Shown in pieces: positions 34,740 to 44,069 of a stretch of 64,000 nt of DNA (position 1 is its first letter; each line of letters begins with the position of its first letter). The DNA lies in the NCBI RefSeq assembly GCF_017329565.1, contig NZ_JAFMTT010000003.1. The stretch is one strand, 5' to 3'. Both the position numbers and the translations under genes were made by a program. Below the pieces are notes generated by a model. The model searched no databases, was not told the DNA's origin, and worked only from the letters and a program-made list of their open reading frames with translations. This stretch comes from Alicyclobacillus mali. GTDB lineage: Bacteria > Bacillota > Bacilli > Alicyclobacillales > Alicyclobacillaceae.

Positions 34740-36017
34740 TTAGGGGAGATACGTCTCGTACGCCAGCGCGTAGAGCACGCGGATGAGGACCTCAATTCCG
34801 CGCCCGAGCGCGTCGCTCGATGTGAATTCATCCGGCGCATGGCTGACGCCGCCTCGACTCGGGACAAAAATCATCCCGCTCGGCACGCTGCCAGCAAACG
34901 TCTGCGCGTCGTGGCCCGCTCCACTGAGAAGGGGCATGGAGCTCCACCCCGCGTCGTTGCCGGCGCTTGAGATCAATGCGATGATGGTTGGATCCATCGG
35001 CACGGGGGACTGCTTCATCCACGAGGTCAAGCGCACCGATGCTCGGCGCTCGGCGGCGATATTCGAGCACACGCTTTCGATTTCGCAGGCAAACAGATCA
35101 AGCTGCCGTTCGGAGGGATGGCGCACATCTAAGGAAAATGTCACGCGTCCAGGGATGACGTTGACCGCGTTAGGTTCGACATGCCACTGTCCCGCCGTCA
35201 GCGTAAGGTCTGGAATGGCCGCGGCCCGTTCGAGCAGTTCGTTCAGCAGACTGCAAGCGCATGCCATCGCATCGACTCTCGCTTGCATCGACATCGTCCC
35301 CGCGTGCCCCGCGCGTCCCACGACTTCGACCCAATAACGCCGTTGGCCGACGATTGCCGTGACGACACCAATATCCACGCCGGCCTCCTCGAGCTTCGAG
35401 CCCTGCTCCACGTGAAGTTCCACATAGGCGCCGACCGGATGTCGGGATCGCTGGGATGCGGGAGGTAGATTCGCGTCCCGGATGGCGCGCTCGATGTCGA
35501 TCCCGTCCTCATCGAGCACGCGAGGCAGGGGAGTAGGTTCGCGGCCTTCTGCCGCTGCCAAGGCGTTCGACGATCCCCAAAAGGCGACGGGGAAGCGCAC
35601 CCCCTCTTCTTCCGCAAAGGACACGACATCCAACGGCAAGTGGGGCGGGCCGTAAGTGGCTCGCAGCCAACTGACTGCGATGAGACTCGCCACGATTCCG
35701 GCAGCGCCGTCAAAGCATCCGCCTTGGCGGACCGTGTCCACGTGAGAGCCTGTGAGGATGCGGCGTCCACCGGGAGAGGCCGGTTCGGAGCGGCCGTAGA
35801 GGTTGCCCACGTCGTCCCAGAACGTCAGGAGTCCTCTGGACGTCATCTCCCGTTCCAACCACGCCTGTGCCTCCCGCCACGCGGGGGTGTAGACGAGGCG
35901 CGTGATACCGCCCTCGGGCACGCTGCCGAATTGGGCCAACGAATGCAGCAGTTGCACCGCTTCGTGGCCCAAGGATTGAGCGCTCGGCCGCAAGTTCGGT
36001 TTGTGAGAAATGGACAT
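34740..36017 (-). CDS. pucF: Allantoate amidohydrolase (M20 family)
   Basis: Hydrolyses allantoate to ureidoglycine, CO2 and ammonia; the closely related N-carbamoyl-L-amino-acid hydrolases share the fold. The 425-residue protein has the metal ligands in GSHVDTVRQGGCFDG and FAEEEGVRF, ELHVEQG, and the SGAGHDAQ motif. The dimerisation domain includes GRAGHAGT. ATG at 36017 follows GGAAAGGG, 4 bases after allantoinase, so the two are co-transcribed; allantoinase next door favours allantoate as substrate. Confidence 0.87.
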   Translation of the reverse strand: MSISHKPNLRPSAQSLGHEAVQLLHSLAQFGSVPEGGITRLVYTPAWREAQAWLEREMTSRGLLTFWDDVGNLYGRSEPASPGGRRILTGSHVDTVRQGGCFDGAAGIVASLIAVSWLRATYGPPHLPLDVVSFAEEEGVRFPVAFWGSSNALAAAEGREPTPLPRVLDEDGIDIERAIRDANLPPASQRSRHPVGAYVELHVEQGSKLEEAGVDIGVVTAIVGQRRYWVEVVGRAGHAGTMSMQARVDAMACACSLLNELLERAAAIPDLTLTAGQWHVEPNAVNVIPGRVTFSLDVRHPSERQLDLFACEIESVCSNIAAERRASVRLTSWMKQSPVPMDPTIIALISSAGNDAGWSSMPLLSGAGHDAQTFAGSVPSGMIFVPSRGGVSHAPDEFTSSDALGRGIEVLIRVLYALAYETYLP

Positions 36018-36021
36018 GCTT

Positions 36022-37416
36022 TCACGCCCTTTCCGCATGAGATGCGTGTGCGGACCGAATCCATTGGCCAATGCCTGCGGTTGGAAACGTGGGCTCTCCG
36101 TGTGCCTGATACACCAAATGGCCACGGCACCACGTTTGCACCACGCGCGAAGAGAACGTCCGGCCGATATACGGGCTGTGGCGATGGCGTTGGAACAGGT
36201 GTTCAGGTCTCAGCGTATAGCGCTCGGCCGGGTTGACGATGGCGAGATCCGCGTCGGATCCAATTTGAATCACGCCTTTTCGAGGATATACGCCCAGCCG
36301 CTTGGCGGGATGCGTGGCGGTGAGGCGGGCCACGTCCACAAGTCGCAGTCCTTGTCGCAGGCCTTCGTCGAGCATGACCTCAAGGGTGGATTGTCCTCCG
36401 GCAATTCCGCCCCAAACGTCGAAGTAATTGCCGGATGCGGACCGTTTCATGTCCATTGGACACGGCGAGTGATCCGAAGCGACGTCGTCAATGAGCCCGC
36501 GACGCAGGAGATCCCAAAGTTCGAGGCGCGTCTGTTCATCGCGGAGGGGTGGTGCGCACTTGGCCACGGGTCCGAGCCGTTCAAAGTCGTCGACCGTCAG
36601 CGCAAGGTAGTGAGGGCATGTTTCCAGTGTTACGTCCAAGCCCTTTCGCTTGGCCGCTTGAATTCGATGCACAGACTCCGGGGTGCTGATATGTACGAAA
36701 TGCAGTCGGCAGCCCGTCGCCTCGGCGAGTGTGAGCGCTCGTTGCACCGCTTCCCACTCCACTTCGGGGGGCCGCGAGGCTGCGTAGTCGCGGGCTGTCA
36801 GGCGCCCCTCCCGTTCCAACTGACTCCGGATTGCGTCGGCAATGGCCCCGTTCTCCGCGTGCAAGAGCAAGGGAAGGCCCACTCTGGCCAGAATGCGCAT
36901 CCCTTCATACAACGTTGCGTCATCGACTTGCACATAGCCGTGATCTGCGCTGGGACCACCTGGCGCGGAGAGGAACGCCTTGAACCCGAGAACGCCTGCG
37001 TCGGCGAGCGGCTCGAGCTGGTCCAAGCGACGAGGCACCAGCCCACCCCAGAATGCGAAGTCGATGACGGACTTACCCGTTGCGCACGCTACCTTCTCCG
37101 TGAGCGCCGACGGGTCGATCGTCGGAGGGACGCCATTCAACGGCATGTCCACGAACAGCGTGCACCCTCCTGCGGCAAGCGCGCGGGAGCCTGTTTCAAA
37201 TCCCTCCCAGTCCGTGCCAGGTTCGTTGAGGTGCACGTGTGCATCGATGACGCCGGGCATCACCCAGTGCCCCGATACGTCCACCTGCACCGCCGCGCGG
37301 CCATCAATGGAGCCCATCGCCGCAATCCGCCCATCGGTAATGGCTAAATCCATCATCAGCGCACTGGATTCCGTCACGACGAGCCCGTTGCGCAGAATCA
37401 CGTCGTACACTGGCAT
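36022..37416 (-). CDS. pucH: Allantoinase
   Basis: Opens allantoin to allantoate. A 464-residue cyclic amidohydrolase with the metal-binding HVHLNEPG (His60, His62), the carboxylated lysine in GFKAFL, HAEN, HIST and the Asp of SDHSPCP. NEPG and the following EGFETGS are allantoinase-type rather than hydantoinase-type features. It leads the pucH-pucF unit and diverges from pucR. Confidence 0.9.
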   Translation of the reverse strand: MPVYDVILRNGLVVTESSALMMDLAITDGRIAAMGSIDGRAAVQVDVSGHWVMPGVIDAHVHLNEPGTDWEGFETGSRALAAGGCTLFVDMPLNGVPPTIDPSALTEKVACATGKSVIDFAFWGGLVPRRLDQLEPLADAGVLGFKAFLSAPGGPSADHGYVQVDDATLYEGMRILARVGLPLLLHAENGAIADAIRSQLEREGRLTARDYAASRPPEVEWEAVQRALTLAEATGCRLHFVHISTPESVHRIQAAKRKGLDVTLETCPHYLALTVDDFERLGPVAKCAPPLRDEQTRLELWDLLRRGLIDDVASDHSPCPMDMKRSASGNYFDVWGGIAGGQSTLEVMLDEGLRQGLRLVDVARLTATHPAKRLGVYPRKGVIQIGSDADLAIVNPAERYTLRPEHLFQRHRHSPYIGRTFSSRVVQTWCRGHLVYQAHGEPTFPTAGIGQWIRSAHASHAERA

Positions 37417-37600
37417 CGTCCTTTCATGAAGATGTAAATGATCATGACAAACAGCGGATTTGAATTCATTGTAGTCAGATGAATGTGAGAAAATCGATAG
37501 AACGCATGCTCAAATTGCGCGGAAATCATCGTATAATTCGCATATAGCCGTTGGGTTCCTGATCTTTGCGTTATTTTTTATAACACGAGGAGGAAGGGCA
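37417..37600. promoter_or_regulatory. pucH-pucR divergent control region
   Basis: 184 AT-rich bases. TATAAT at 37532-37537 faces pucR, without a good -35 at 17 bases. TGTGAGA (37484-37490) resembles the sites at other purine promoters in the window, and ATCATGACA (37441-37449) also occurs before the NCS1 gene at 43896-43904. No gene is present. Confidence 0.5.
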
Positions 37601-39250
37601 ATGCGTGTCTCAGATTTGTTTGCACTTCCGGTTTTTGAAGGCGCCCGTTGGCTTGCTGGGAAAGATGGAGGTTGGCGTACGGTCGAGTCCGTCAACATGA
37701 TGGATGCGCCTGATATTCTCGACTTCCTAAAGCCTCATGAACTTCTCGTTACAACGGCTTATGCTCTCCGAGGAGATACCGAGAAGCTGGTCGAACTGGT
37801 CCGCCAGATGGCGAAGAAGGGGTGCGCAGGACTTGCATTAAAAACCCAGCGCTTTTGGTTCTCGATCCCTGAAGAAGTTGTGACCGCAGCACGTGAAGCG
37901 GCGTTTCCGCTGATCGAATTGCCGAACACATACGCTTTGGGCGAGATCGTATCGGCTTGTATTGCCCATATGATGGACCGGCGGGCAGCTGAGTGGCTGG
38001 AATCGATGCGAGCGCAGAAGGAGTTTGCCAGATGGATGATGGAGGGGAGGAGCCTGGACGACCTCCTGAACTCGTTGGAAAGGGCTATCGGTCGCCCGTT
38101 CGCCTTATTGGAATGGACGGGAGAACGTTTGGCGGCCAGTGACGGGGCGGGAGAGACGGAGGTGTTGTCCGCTCGTTGGGCGGCGGTGTCTGCCGAACCC
38201 GGAAAGTGCATCTGGATGTGCGTGCGAGCTGGCAGTCGAGGAACCGAGATTGAGGCCTTTCCTGTGTGGATTGATCACCCATGTGCGTATCTTGTCGCTA
38301 TCGGAGGACGCGTGAGTCAGCTGCCCGGCTTTCAGCGCATGATGGCTGAGGTCATGCCCGTCCTCTCCGTGGAAATGGGGAAGCGCCAGGCGGTTCGCGA
38401 CGGCGCGCGCCGTGCCTCGGAATCGTATTTCGAAGCGGTGGTTTCCGCTGAACTCGCGACCGAAGCCGAGATTGTCACGGCGGGCAAGCCATACGGAATT
38501 CACCGCGCCGCGCTACACCAATGTGTTCTTCTCAGACCGTTCGCGATGTCTCGCGATACGCAGGTCCGGCCGGCCATCCCGCGGTCGCGTGAAATGGAGC
38601 GGCTCGCGGAGTGGAGCAAGCGCTGGCTTGTGGAAGCGGGGGAAGACGTGTCCGTTTTCCTGTGGAATCGACATGTGGCCGTCGTCCGCCACCTTCCCGG
38701 GCAGGACCAGGCGGGAAAAGAGGGGACGTTTCGTGCCCTCCAGGCGCAGGCCTGGATGGCCATGGGATACCCCGTGTCGATTGGGATTGGCAATCCAGTG
38801 GGCAGTGTGGAAGGCTTGGCGCGCTCGCTGAAAGAAGCATGGAGCGCCTTGGAAGAAGAACAGCGCCGAGCGGGAGATCGCCCCGTCATTGCGAGGGCCG
38901 GCGTGCGAAACCTCTCGGATCTCGTACATCTTCTTCCGCACGAAAAGTTGTGCGAATTCCGCGAGGCTGTCCTGGGGCCCATTCTTGCGCTACCCGCGGA
39001 CGAGCGAGATGTACTGCTTCACACGTTGGCAACGTTTCTGGATTTGCACGGGAACGTGGCGGAAACAGGAAAGCAGCTGTACTTGCATCGAAATACAGTT
39101 TTATACCGCCTCAGCAAATGCGAGCAGTTGTGCAAGCTGTCGCTGAAAGACCCTGATGCGACGCTGCAGATCCGGCTGGCGCTGCACATTCATCGGCTGA
39201 TGACTCGCGTGGATCCACAGGCCCAGCGAGTGTCCGGCGTATGGGGCTAA
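37601..39250 (+). CDS. pucR: PucR-family purine catabolism regulator
   Basis: Transcription factor for the purine genes; the Bacillus homologue responds to allantoin-type intermediates. The 549-residue protein has an N-terminal PucR domain (FEGARWLAGKDGGWRTVESVNMMD, residues 10-33, read in part), a middle GGDEF-like region, and a C-terminal HTH_30 domain (FLDLHGNVAETGKQLYLHRN then TVLYRLSKCEQL). GAGGAGGAAGG precedes the ATG. The stop overlaps the HIU-hydrolase stop on the other strand. Confidence 0.92.
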   Translation: MRVSDLFALPVFEGARWLAGKDGGWRTVESVNMMDAPDILDFLKPHELLVTTAYALRGDTEKLVELVRQMAKKGCAGLALKTQRFWFSIPEEVVTAAREAAFPLIELPNTYALGEIVSACIAHMMDRRAAEWLESMRAQKEFARWMMEGRSLDDLLNSLERAIGRPFALLEWTGERLAASDGAGETEVLSARWAAVSAEPGKCIWMCVRAGSRGTEIEAFPVWIDHPCAYLVAIGGRVSQLPGFQRMMAEVMPVLSVEMGKRQAVRDGARRASESYFEAVVSAELATEAEIVTAGKPYGIHRAALHQCVLLRPFAMSRDTQVRPAIPRSREMERLAEWSKRWLVEAGEDVSVFLWNRHVAVVRHLPGQDQAGKEGTFRALQAQAWMAMGYPVSIGIGNPVGSVEGLARSLKEAWSALEEEQRRAGDRPVIARAGVRNLSDLVHLLPHEKLCEFREAVLGPILALPADERDVLLHTLATFLDLHGNVAETGKQLYLHRNTVLYRLSKCEQLCKLSLKDPDATLQIRLALHIHRLMTRVDPQAQRVSGVWG

Positions 39251-39609
39251 CTGCCCCGATACGCCGTGAAGCTGGATGGGGTGATGAGGACAGGGATGTG
39301 ATAGTGCTGTGAAGGATCGTTGACGTGGAATCGAACGCGCGCGACGGGGAATATGGTTTCTGCGCTGAATAACCCGCCTGTTGCTGCGTAGTACGCCTTC
39401 GTGTGAAGAACGATTTCGTACTCGCCTGTTTCGATAGCGTGCCCTTCTGACAAGGGCTGGGGTGGACGGCCATCGGGTCCGGTCCTGCACTTGCACACTC
39501 GATAAGGTTCCCTCTGTGGCACAAGACGCCAGAGTTCCACCTCGATCCCGCCCGCGGGAAGCCCTTGGGCGAGATCGAGAATGTGCGTTGTGATGCATCC
39601 GCTCATCAT
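39247..39609 (-). CDS. pucM: 5-hydroxyisourate hydrolase (transthyretin-like)
   Basis: Hydrolyses 5-hydroxyisourate, the uricase product, to OHCU. The 120-residue protein has the transthyretin-like fold with the catalytic His in TTHILDLAQG, Arg in VELWRL, and the family's C-terminal tetrapeptide YRGS. The ATGATG start overlaps the uricase stop. Its stop shares bases with that of pucR. Confidence 0.95.
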   Translation of the reverse strand: MMSGCITTHILDLAQGLPAGGIEVELWRLVPQREPYRVCKCRTGPDGRPPQPLSEGHAIETGEYEIVLHTKAYYAATGGLFSAETIFPVARVRFHVNDPSQHYHIPVLITPSSFTAYRGS

Positions 39610-40589
39610 GTCGCGGTCTCCCATTCTGCCTCGAAGTGTGGCCACTGTTCCGCTAGGTCTGCTCGCGTCATGGTGATCCCCTGAAAGCCGAAAGGCGGGC
39701 GGGGCTCGGTGTAGACTTGTCCGCGTCCGTCTGCTGTTTCGACAATGCGCTCCCACGTCCGGTTCTGCGATTGGAACGTGATGGACTCGAGCTGCGGGAA
39801 ACGGACCAGCGCCAGCGCGCAGATCCGGTGGATCAGGTGTTGGATGGACCGGGTGTCCAGGGCGTGGAAGACGGCTCCTGCGAGGTCGCGGATTTGCTCC
39901 GCAAGGACGTACCCTGTCGCTTGATTCGAAAGCGCGCTCAGCGGATCGACGTACGTCCATCGAGCGCTGAGAAACACATACAGCGGTCGGTTGGAGTCCT
40001 CGGGCAAGGTGGTGTATTCGTCGCGGATGTAGCCGACGAACGAGTTGCCGCGAATCTTAATCAGGTGCAGACCGTCTAGGCCGGAGCGATGCCACACCAC
40101 GAATGGGCTTCCGTCCGGATGACGTTCCATGCGGAGTTCGGCGGTGGACCATTCGTTGCGGCTGTGGAGAAAGACGAGAGGGCTGTCCTCGAATCCTGCT
40201 GAGCTGGGCACGGGGACAGGGCGAAACGCTTGCTCGTCCGCGTAGAGCTCTACGGCGCGCACGTGAGGATACGTTTCGAGAAGCCGGCCCCCTGCAAACG
40301 CCAGATAACCGTCCAGCGAAGGGCCTTCATACAGTGCGGCGTGCCGAAGCAGAAAATTTTTCATCGAGTCCGTGGCGATCACGTCCCGATTGTCTCCGTC
40401 GCGAAACGACGGCAGGAACGCGTCGCCTTCGACGGCCATTCGGACCCGAGCGCCAAAGACGGTCTGATTGCGAAATTCGACAGGCGATTCGTGAATCCGC
40501 GTCCAGGCGCGAAGGGGTGTGTGGCACGTGCGATACACGTAGACATCGTCTTTTCCGTAGTAGATGCCGAGCGGGGAGCGGCTCTCCAT
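39606..40589 (-). CDS. pucL: Uricase (urate oxidase)
   Basis: Oxidises urate to 5-hydroxyisourate without a cofactor. The 327-residue protein has two T-fold domains with IYYGKDDVYVYRT at the N-terminus, the catalytic Thr-Lys region IATDSMKNFL and FQSQNRTWERIVE near the C-terminus. In B. subtilis uricase is fused to OHCU decarboxylase in PucL; here they are separate genes. ATG 40589 fits AAGGAGG best. Confidence 0.93.
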   Translation of the reverse strand: MESRSPLGIYYGKDDVYVYRTCHTPLRAWTRIHESPVEFRNQTVFGARVRMAVEGDAFLPSFRDGDNRDVIATDSMKNFLLRHAALYEGPSLDGYLAFAGGRLLETYPHVRAVELYADEQAFRPVPVPSSAGFEDSPLVFLHSRNEWSTAELRMERHPDGSPFVVWHRSGLDGLHLIKIRGNSFVGYIRDEYTTLPEDSNRPLYVFLSARWTYVDPLSALSNQATGYVLAEQIRDLAGAVFHALDTRSIQHLIHRICALALVRFPQLESITFQSQNRTWERIVETADGRGQVYTEPRPPFGFQGITMTRADLAEQWPHFEAEWETAT

Positions 40590-40603
40590 CCTCATGACCT
40601 CCT

Positions 40604-41107
40604 TCACGATCGTGTCACAGCGCTTCGCGCCTTCAGGCGTTGAAGTGCGATGCAGCATATTTCTTCCAAGGCTAGCTGAAATTCGGCTTCCTGTGTCTGG
40701 TTCAGGCGCTCGCGGACGGATTCGAGGAGCTCCTTGGTTTGCTTTCCGTGTACGCAGAGGACGAAGGGGAATCCGAACTTTTCTTCGTACGTTCGCGTCA
40801 GCTGTTGAAGTTCGGCTGCTCGCTCGGGGTCAAGGCTCGCGAGTCCCGACCTGCGCTGCTCTTGTGAGGACAACGCGCTCATGGGACTTTGTTGGCCGAG
40901 GCGAGGGTGCGCCTGAATCAGCGCCTCCTGCTCAGGCTGCGGGGCCTGGAACACGACGGAACGCACGGCGCGATCGACTTCCGCCCAATCGGAGAATGGG
41001 CCGAGGTCATACAAGCGGGCGGCGAAGTGGGGGGAGTGTTCGAAGCAGTCTCCGTAGATCTCCAAGAAGGCGGCTTTCGTCAGTTCTTGCCACGCACCTG
41101 GTGTCAT
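40604..41107 (-). CDS. uraD: OHCU decarboxylase
   Basis: Converts 2-oxo-4-hydroxy-4-carboxy-5-ureidoimidazoline to (S)-allantoin. The 167-residue helical protein has the HPRLG motif, the FGFPFVLCVHGK motif and the C-terminal AEFQLALEEICCIA helix of the family. ATG 41107 gives the normal N-terminus MTPGAWQEL. It leads the uraD-uricase-pucM unit and lies 14 bases before uricase. Confidence 0.92.
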   Translation of the reverse strand: MTPGAWQELTKAAFLEIYGDCFEHSPHFAARLYDLGPFSDWAEVDRAVRSVVFQAPQPEQEALIQAHPRLGQQSPMSALSSQEQRRSGLASLDPERAAELQQLTRTYEEKFGFPFVLCVHGKQTKELLESVRERLNQTQEAEFQLALEEICCIALQRLKARSAVTRS

Positions 41108-41143
41108 ACTCGTTGTCCTCACCTCGCCACGAAACTTGGTGCG

Positions 41144-41173
41144 ATTGTACAGAGCGCCGGTCATTTGCGTCAA
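41144..41173 (-). promoter_or_regulatory. Sigma-A promoter of the uraD-uricase-HIUase unit
   Basis: On the minus strand TTGACG (41173-41168) and TACAAT (41149-41144), 18 bases apart. The -35 hexamer lies inside the first of two direct repeats. Confidence 0.7.
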
Positions 41174-41238
41174 TACATCTCACGCAATGCGGATTCCAAA
41201 AACGAAGAGCCTCATTTTGGTCAATATATCTCACACAA
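41169..41238. repeat. Two 19-base direct repeats, candidate operators
   Basis: GTCAATACATCTCACGCAA (41169-41187) and GTCAATATATCTCACACAA (41220-41238) match at 17 of 19 positions and start 51 bases apart, about five helical turns. The first overlaps the -35 of the uraD promoter; the second is 66 bases before the deaminase start. They look like two sites for one regulator, PucR being the obvious candidate. Confidence 0.6.
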
Positions 41239-41303
41239 GATGCTCACCATCTGCTATCCTCGACGGAAATCGGTTTGCGCCACCGGCGCGCAGGAGGTCG
41301 CCC

Positions 41304-42665
41304 ATGCGGATTTGGATTCACGACGTGCAGATCATCACGATGAATGCTCGCGACGAGATCGTCCACGGAGATTTGCTCATTGATGGCTCGCGGATCGCTG
41401 CTGTGGGCGATGTGGGACACCCGGGCGATGTCGATCGCGTCATCTCGGCGAAGGGGCTCGTCGCCATGCCGGGATTTGTACAGACGCACGTTCACCTTTG
41501 TCAGACCTTATTCCGCGGCATGGCGGATGACCTGGAACTCTTGGATTGGCTCAGGACGAGAATCTGGCCGCTCGAAGCGGCGCACGACGAGGAGTCGGTC
41601 TATGACTCCGCCATGCTCGGAATCGGCGAATTGATTCGGAGCGGGACCACGACCATCGTGGACATGGAGACGGTGCACCACACGGAGGCTGCTTTTCACG
41701 CCATACGAGAGACGGGCATCCGTGCCGTCTCTGGCAAGGTCATGATGGATGACGGAGAAGGCGTGCCGCCCGGGCTGCAGGAGACGACGGAGGCTTCGCT
41801 GGAGGAGAGTGTGCGCCTGCTTGAGGCGTGGCACGGCCGAGACGAGTCGCGCATTCGGTACGCGTTCTGCCCGCGCTTCGTGTTGTCGTGCACAGAGCCA
41901 TTGCTCACGGCGGTTCGCGATTTGTCCCTCAAGTACCAGGTCGACGTCCACACGCACGCGGCCGAAAATCGGGACGAGATCGCACTCGTGGAGGCCAGCC
42001 GAGGCATGCGCAACGTGGCCTATCTGGACCACCTGGGTCTGGCGAACGAACGGCTCATCCTGGCTCACTGCGTCTGGCTGGATGAGCATGAGCGCCAAAT
42101 CCTGGCGCGCCGCGGCGTGCGCGTCGCTCATTGCCCCGGTTCCAATTGCAAATTGGCTTCTGGGATCGCCGATGTTCCCGCGCTCTTGTCGTCGGGCTGC
42201 CAAACGGGCCTGGGTGCCGATGGAGCGCCCTGCAATAACAATCTCGACATGTTCCATGAGATGCGGTATGCCGCGATGTTACAGAAGGTGACGCGCGGTG
42301 CGCTGGCGCTGTCAGCGCGCGACGTTTTGCGCATGGCAACCGTGGGAGGCGCGCACGTGGCCGGTCTCGCGAGCGAAATTGGGAGCCTCGAACCCGGCAA
42401 ACTCGCGGACATCATTCTGTTGGATCTCCGAGACTTTCACACCTATCCCTCCGTCGGCGTGGATCCCGTGAGCCGCGTGGTCTACTCGGCGACGCGCGAC
42501 AACGTAGTCATGAGCATCATTCACGGGCGGATCGTGATGGAGGGCGGCGTGGTTCTGACGCTCGATCGCGGCGACGTTCTGAAGCGAGCCGACCGATCCG
42601 CCAAGCGGGTGATGCGGCGGGCCTTTGGGGAAACGGGGGTGCCGAGCCATGCCGTGCAAGCCTGA
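41304..42665 (+). CDS. 8-oxoguanine/guanine deaminase-like amidohydrolase
   Basis: A 453-residue member of the TrzA/ATZ/SsnA amidohydrolase group. Metal ligands are in TTHVHLCQTLFRG-type motif (His62, His64 in QTHVHL), HTHAAEN, ILAHCVWLD and GLGADGAPCNN. The place next to uricase and xanthine dehydrogenase fits a purine deaminase, giving xanthine from guanine or urate from 8-oxoguanine. Sequence alone cannot settle the substrate. GCAGGAGG precedes the ATG at 41304. Confidence 0.75.
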   Translation: MRIWIHDVQIITMNARDEIVHGDLLIDGSRIAAVGDVGHPGDVDRVISAKGLVAMPGFVQTHVHLCQTLFRGMADDLELLDWLRTRIWPLEAAHDEESVYDSAMLGIGELIRSGTTTIVDMETVHHTEAAFHAIRETGIRAVSGKVMMDDGEGVPPGLQETTEASLEESVRLLEAWHGRDESRIRYAFCPRFVLSCTEPLLTAVRDLSLKYQVDVHTHAAENRDEIALVEASRGMRNVAYLDHLGLANERLILAHCVWLDEHERQILARRGVRVAHCPGSNCKLASGIADVPALLSSGCQTGLGADGAPCNNNLDMFHEMRYAAMLQKVTRGALALSARDVLRMATVGGAHVAGLASEIGSLEPGKLADIILLDLRDFHTYPSVGVDPVSRVVYSATRDNVVMSIIHGRIVMEGGVVLTLDRGDVLKRADRSAKRVMRRAFGETGVPSHAVQA

Positions 42666-43890
42666 TCTGTGGCGGCTGGTCGACGACGCGATGAGCGAGG
42701 AGGTGGCGTTTCTTCAGTCCCTGGTGCAAACGCCGACGGACAATCCGCCTGGCGACGCGCGATCCATGCTGGAGATGTTGAAGGTGTCCTTGGAGCGGCT
42801 CGGCATCGAATCCGTAGAGGTCGATCTCGTCGAGGGAGAAGAGGCTGCTCGTTATGGGCAGGTGGCCGCCGGCAGTGTCGTCGCCAGGCTGTCGTTCGGG
42901 GGCGGAGGGCCTGAAGTGGTCCTGAACGCGCATGGCGACGTGGTGCCTCCGGGCCTTGGCTGGACGTACCCACCCTATGGAGGCGTGATCGACGGCGGCT
43001 ATCTCTACGGGCGGGGAGCGGCCGTATCCAAATCCGACATCGCGGTCTACACGTTTGCGGCGCTCGCGGTGAAACGCCTCGGCGCGGCGGGGTGCGGGCG
43101 AGTCGCGCTGGTCTTCAATATGGACGAGGAGACTGGCGGTCATCTCGGCCCTCGCCGGCTGTTGGAGCGGGGCGCGATTGCGCCCGATTACGCCCTGTGC
43201 GCGGGTTCGACGTACACCCTGGGCGTGGCACACAACGGCTGTTTGCACCTGGAAGTCCGGCTCACGGGGCGATCCGCCCATGCGGCCATGCCCCATCTCG
43301 GCGCGGATGCGCTGGAGGCGGGGAACGCCTTGTTGACTCGCCTGTATCGGTATCGGGACGAGATCGGCACCCTTCGTTCGCGCGTGCCGGGCATTGAACG
43401 GCCCACGCTGGTGGTGGGCACCTGCCACGCCGGCATCCACACCAACGTCGTGCCAGACGCGTGCGTGATCCGGCTGGATCGCCGTGTCATTCCCGAAGAG
43501 GATCTGGATCTCGTCGAGGCAGAGCTGCGAGCTGTCATCGCGGAGAGCGTTCGTCCGTTCCCGGACGTCCGCTGTGAGGTGACGCAGCTGTTGCGCGCCG
43601 AAAGCTTACGCCCCCTTGCCCTTGGCACGCCACTTCACGAAGCGCTTGAACGGAATGCCCTCGCTGTCATCGGCGAACACCTTCCGGCAGAGGGGGTGCC
43701 GCTGTACACGGACGCGCGGCACTTCGCATCCTTCGGCATTCCGGTCATCATGTACGGTGCGGGGCCGCGCCACCTCGCGGATGCGCGCGGACATCGTGCG
43801 GACGAGCGCGTGAGCCTGCGCGATCTCGCCCTCGCCACGCGTGTGGCGGCAGGAACGCTGGCGGATCTCCTGGGCATTGCATGTGTATGA
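42649..43890 (+). CDS. M20 metallopeptidase-family amidohydrolase (ArgE/DapE type)
   Basis: A 413-residue di-zinc hydrolase. The metal-binding motifs are NAHGDVVPPG, GRGAAVSKSD, FNMDEETGG with the catalytic Glu, and the dimerisation domain GRSAHAAMPHLG. It overlaps the deaminase end by 17 bases, so it is co-expressed. The substrate is unknown; an N-carbamoyl or ureido compound late in purine breakdown is possible. It is not the same subgroup as the allantoate hydrolase at 34740-36017. Confidence 0.78.
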   Translation: MPCKPDLWRLVDDAMSEEVAFLQSLVQTPTDNPPGDARSMLEMLKVSLERLGIESVEVDLVEGEEAARYGQVAAGSVVARLSFGGGGPEVVLNAHGDVVPPGLGWTYPPYGGVIDGGYLYGRGAAVSKSDIAVYTFAALAVKRLGAAGCGRVALVFNMDEETGGHLGPRRLLERGAIAPDYALCAGSTYTLGVAHNGCLHLEVRLTGRSAHAAMPHLGADALEAGNALLTRLYRYRDEIGTLRSRVPGIERPTLVVGTCHAGIHTNVVPDACVIRLDRRVIPEEDLDLVEAELRAVIAESVRPFPDVRCEVTQLLRAESLRPLALGTPLHEALERNALAVIGEHLPAEGVPLYTDARHFASFGIPVIMYGAGPRHLADARGHRADERVSLRDLALATRVAAGTLADLLGIACV

Positions 43891-43900
43891 TAGATATCAT
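43887..43900. promoter_or_regulatory. Palindrome ATGATA-GA-TATCAT before the NCS1 permease
   Basis: A perfect 6-base inverted repeat at the end of the M20 gene, continuing into ATCATGACA, which also occurs upstream of allantoinase. The 179 bases to the next gene are AT-rich and hold no ORF. Operator function is inferred only. Confidence 0.35.
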
Positions 43901-44069
43901 GACATATAGGTTGTGAATGGCGCACAAACGTCGAAGGGTCACTTCGGAAACATCGCACGAAAACACAGTCTAGGTAAGATAACATTACATATCTGGTTGC
44001 TCATGTTCGGTTCTCTCACTAAGATTCGAAGCAAGATCACATTCTCGATTTCGAAAGGGGAGAGAATCC

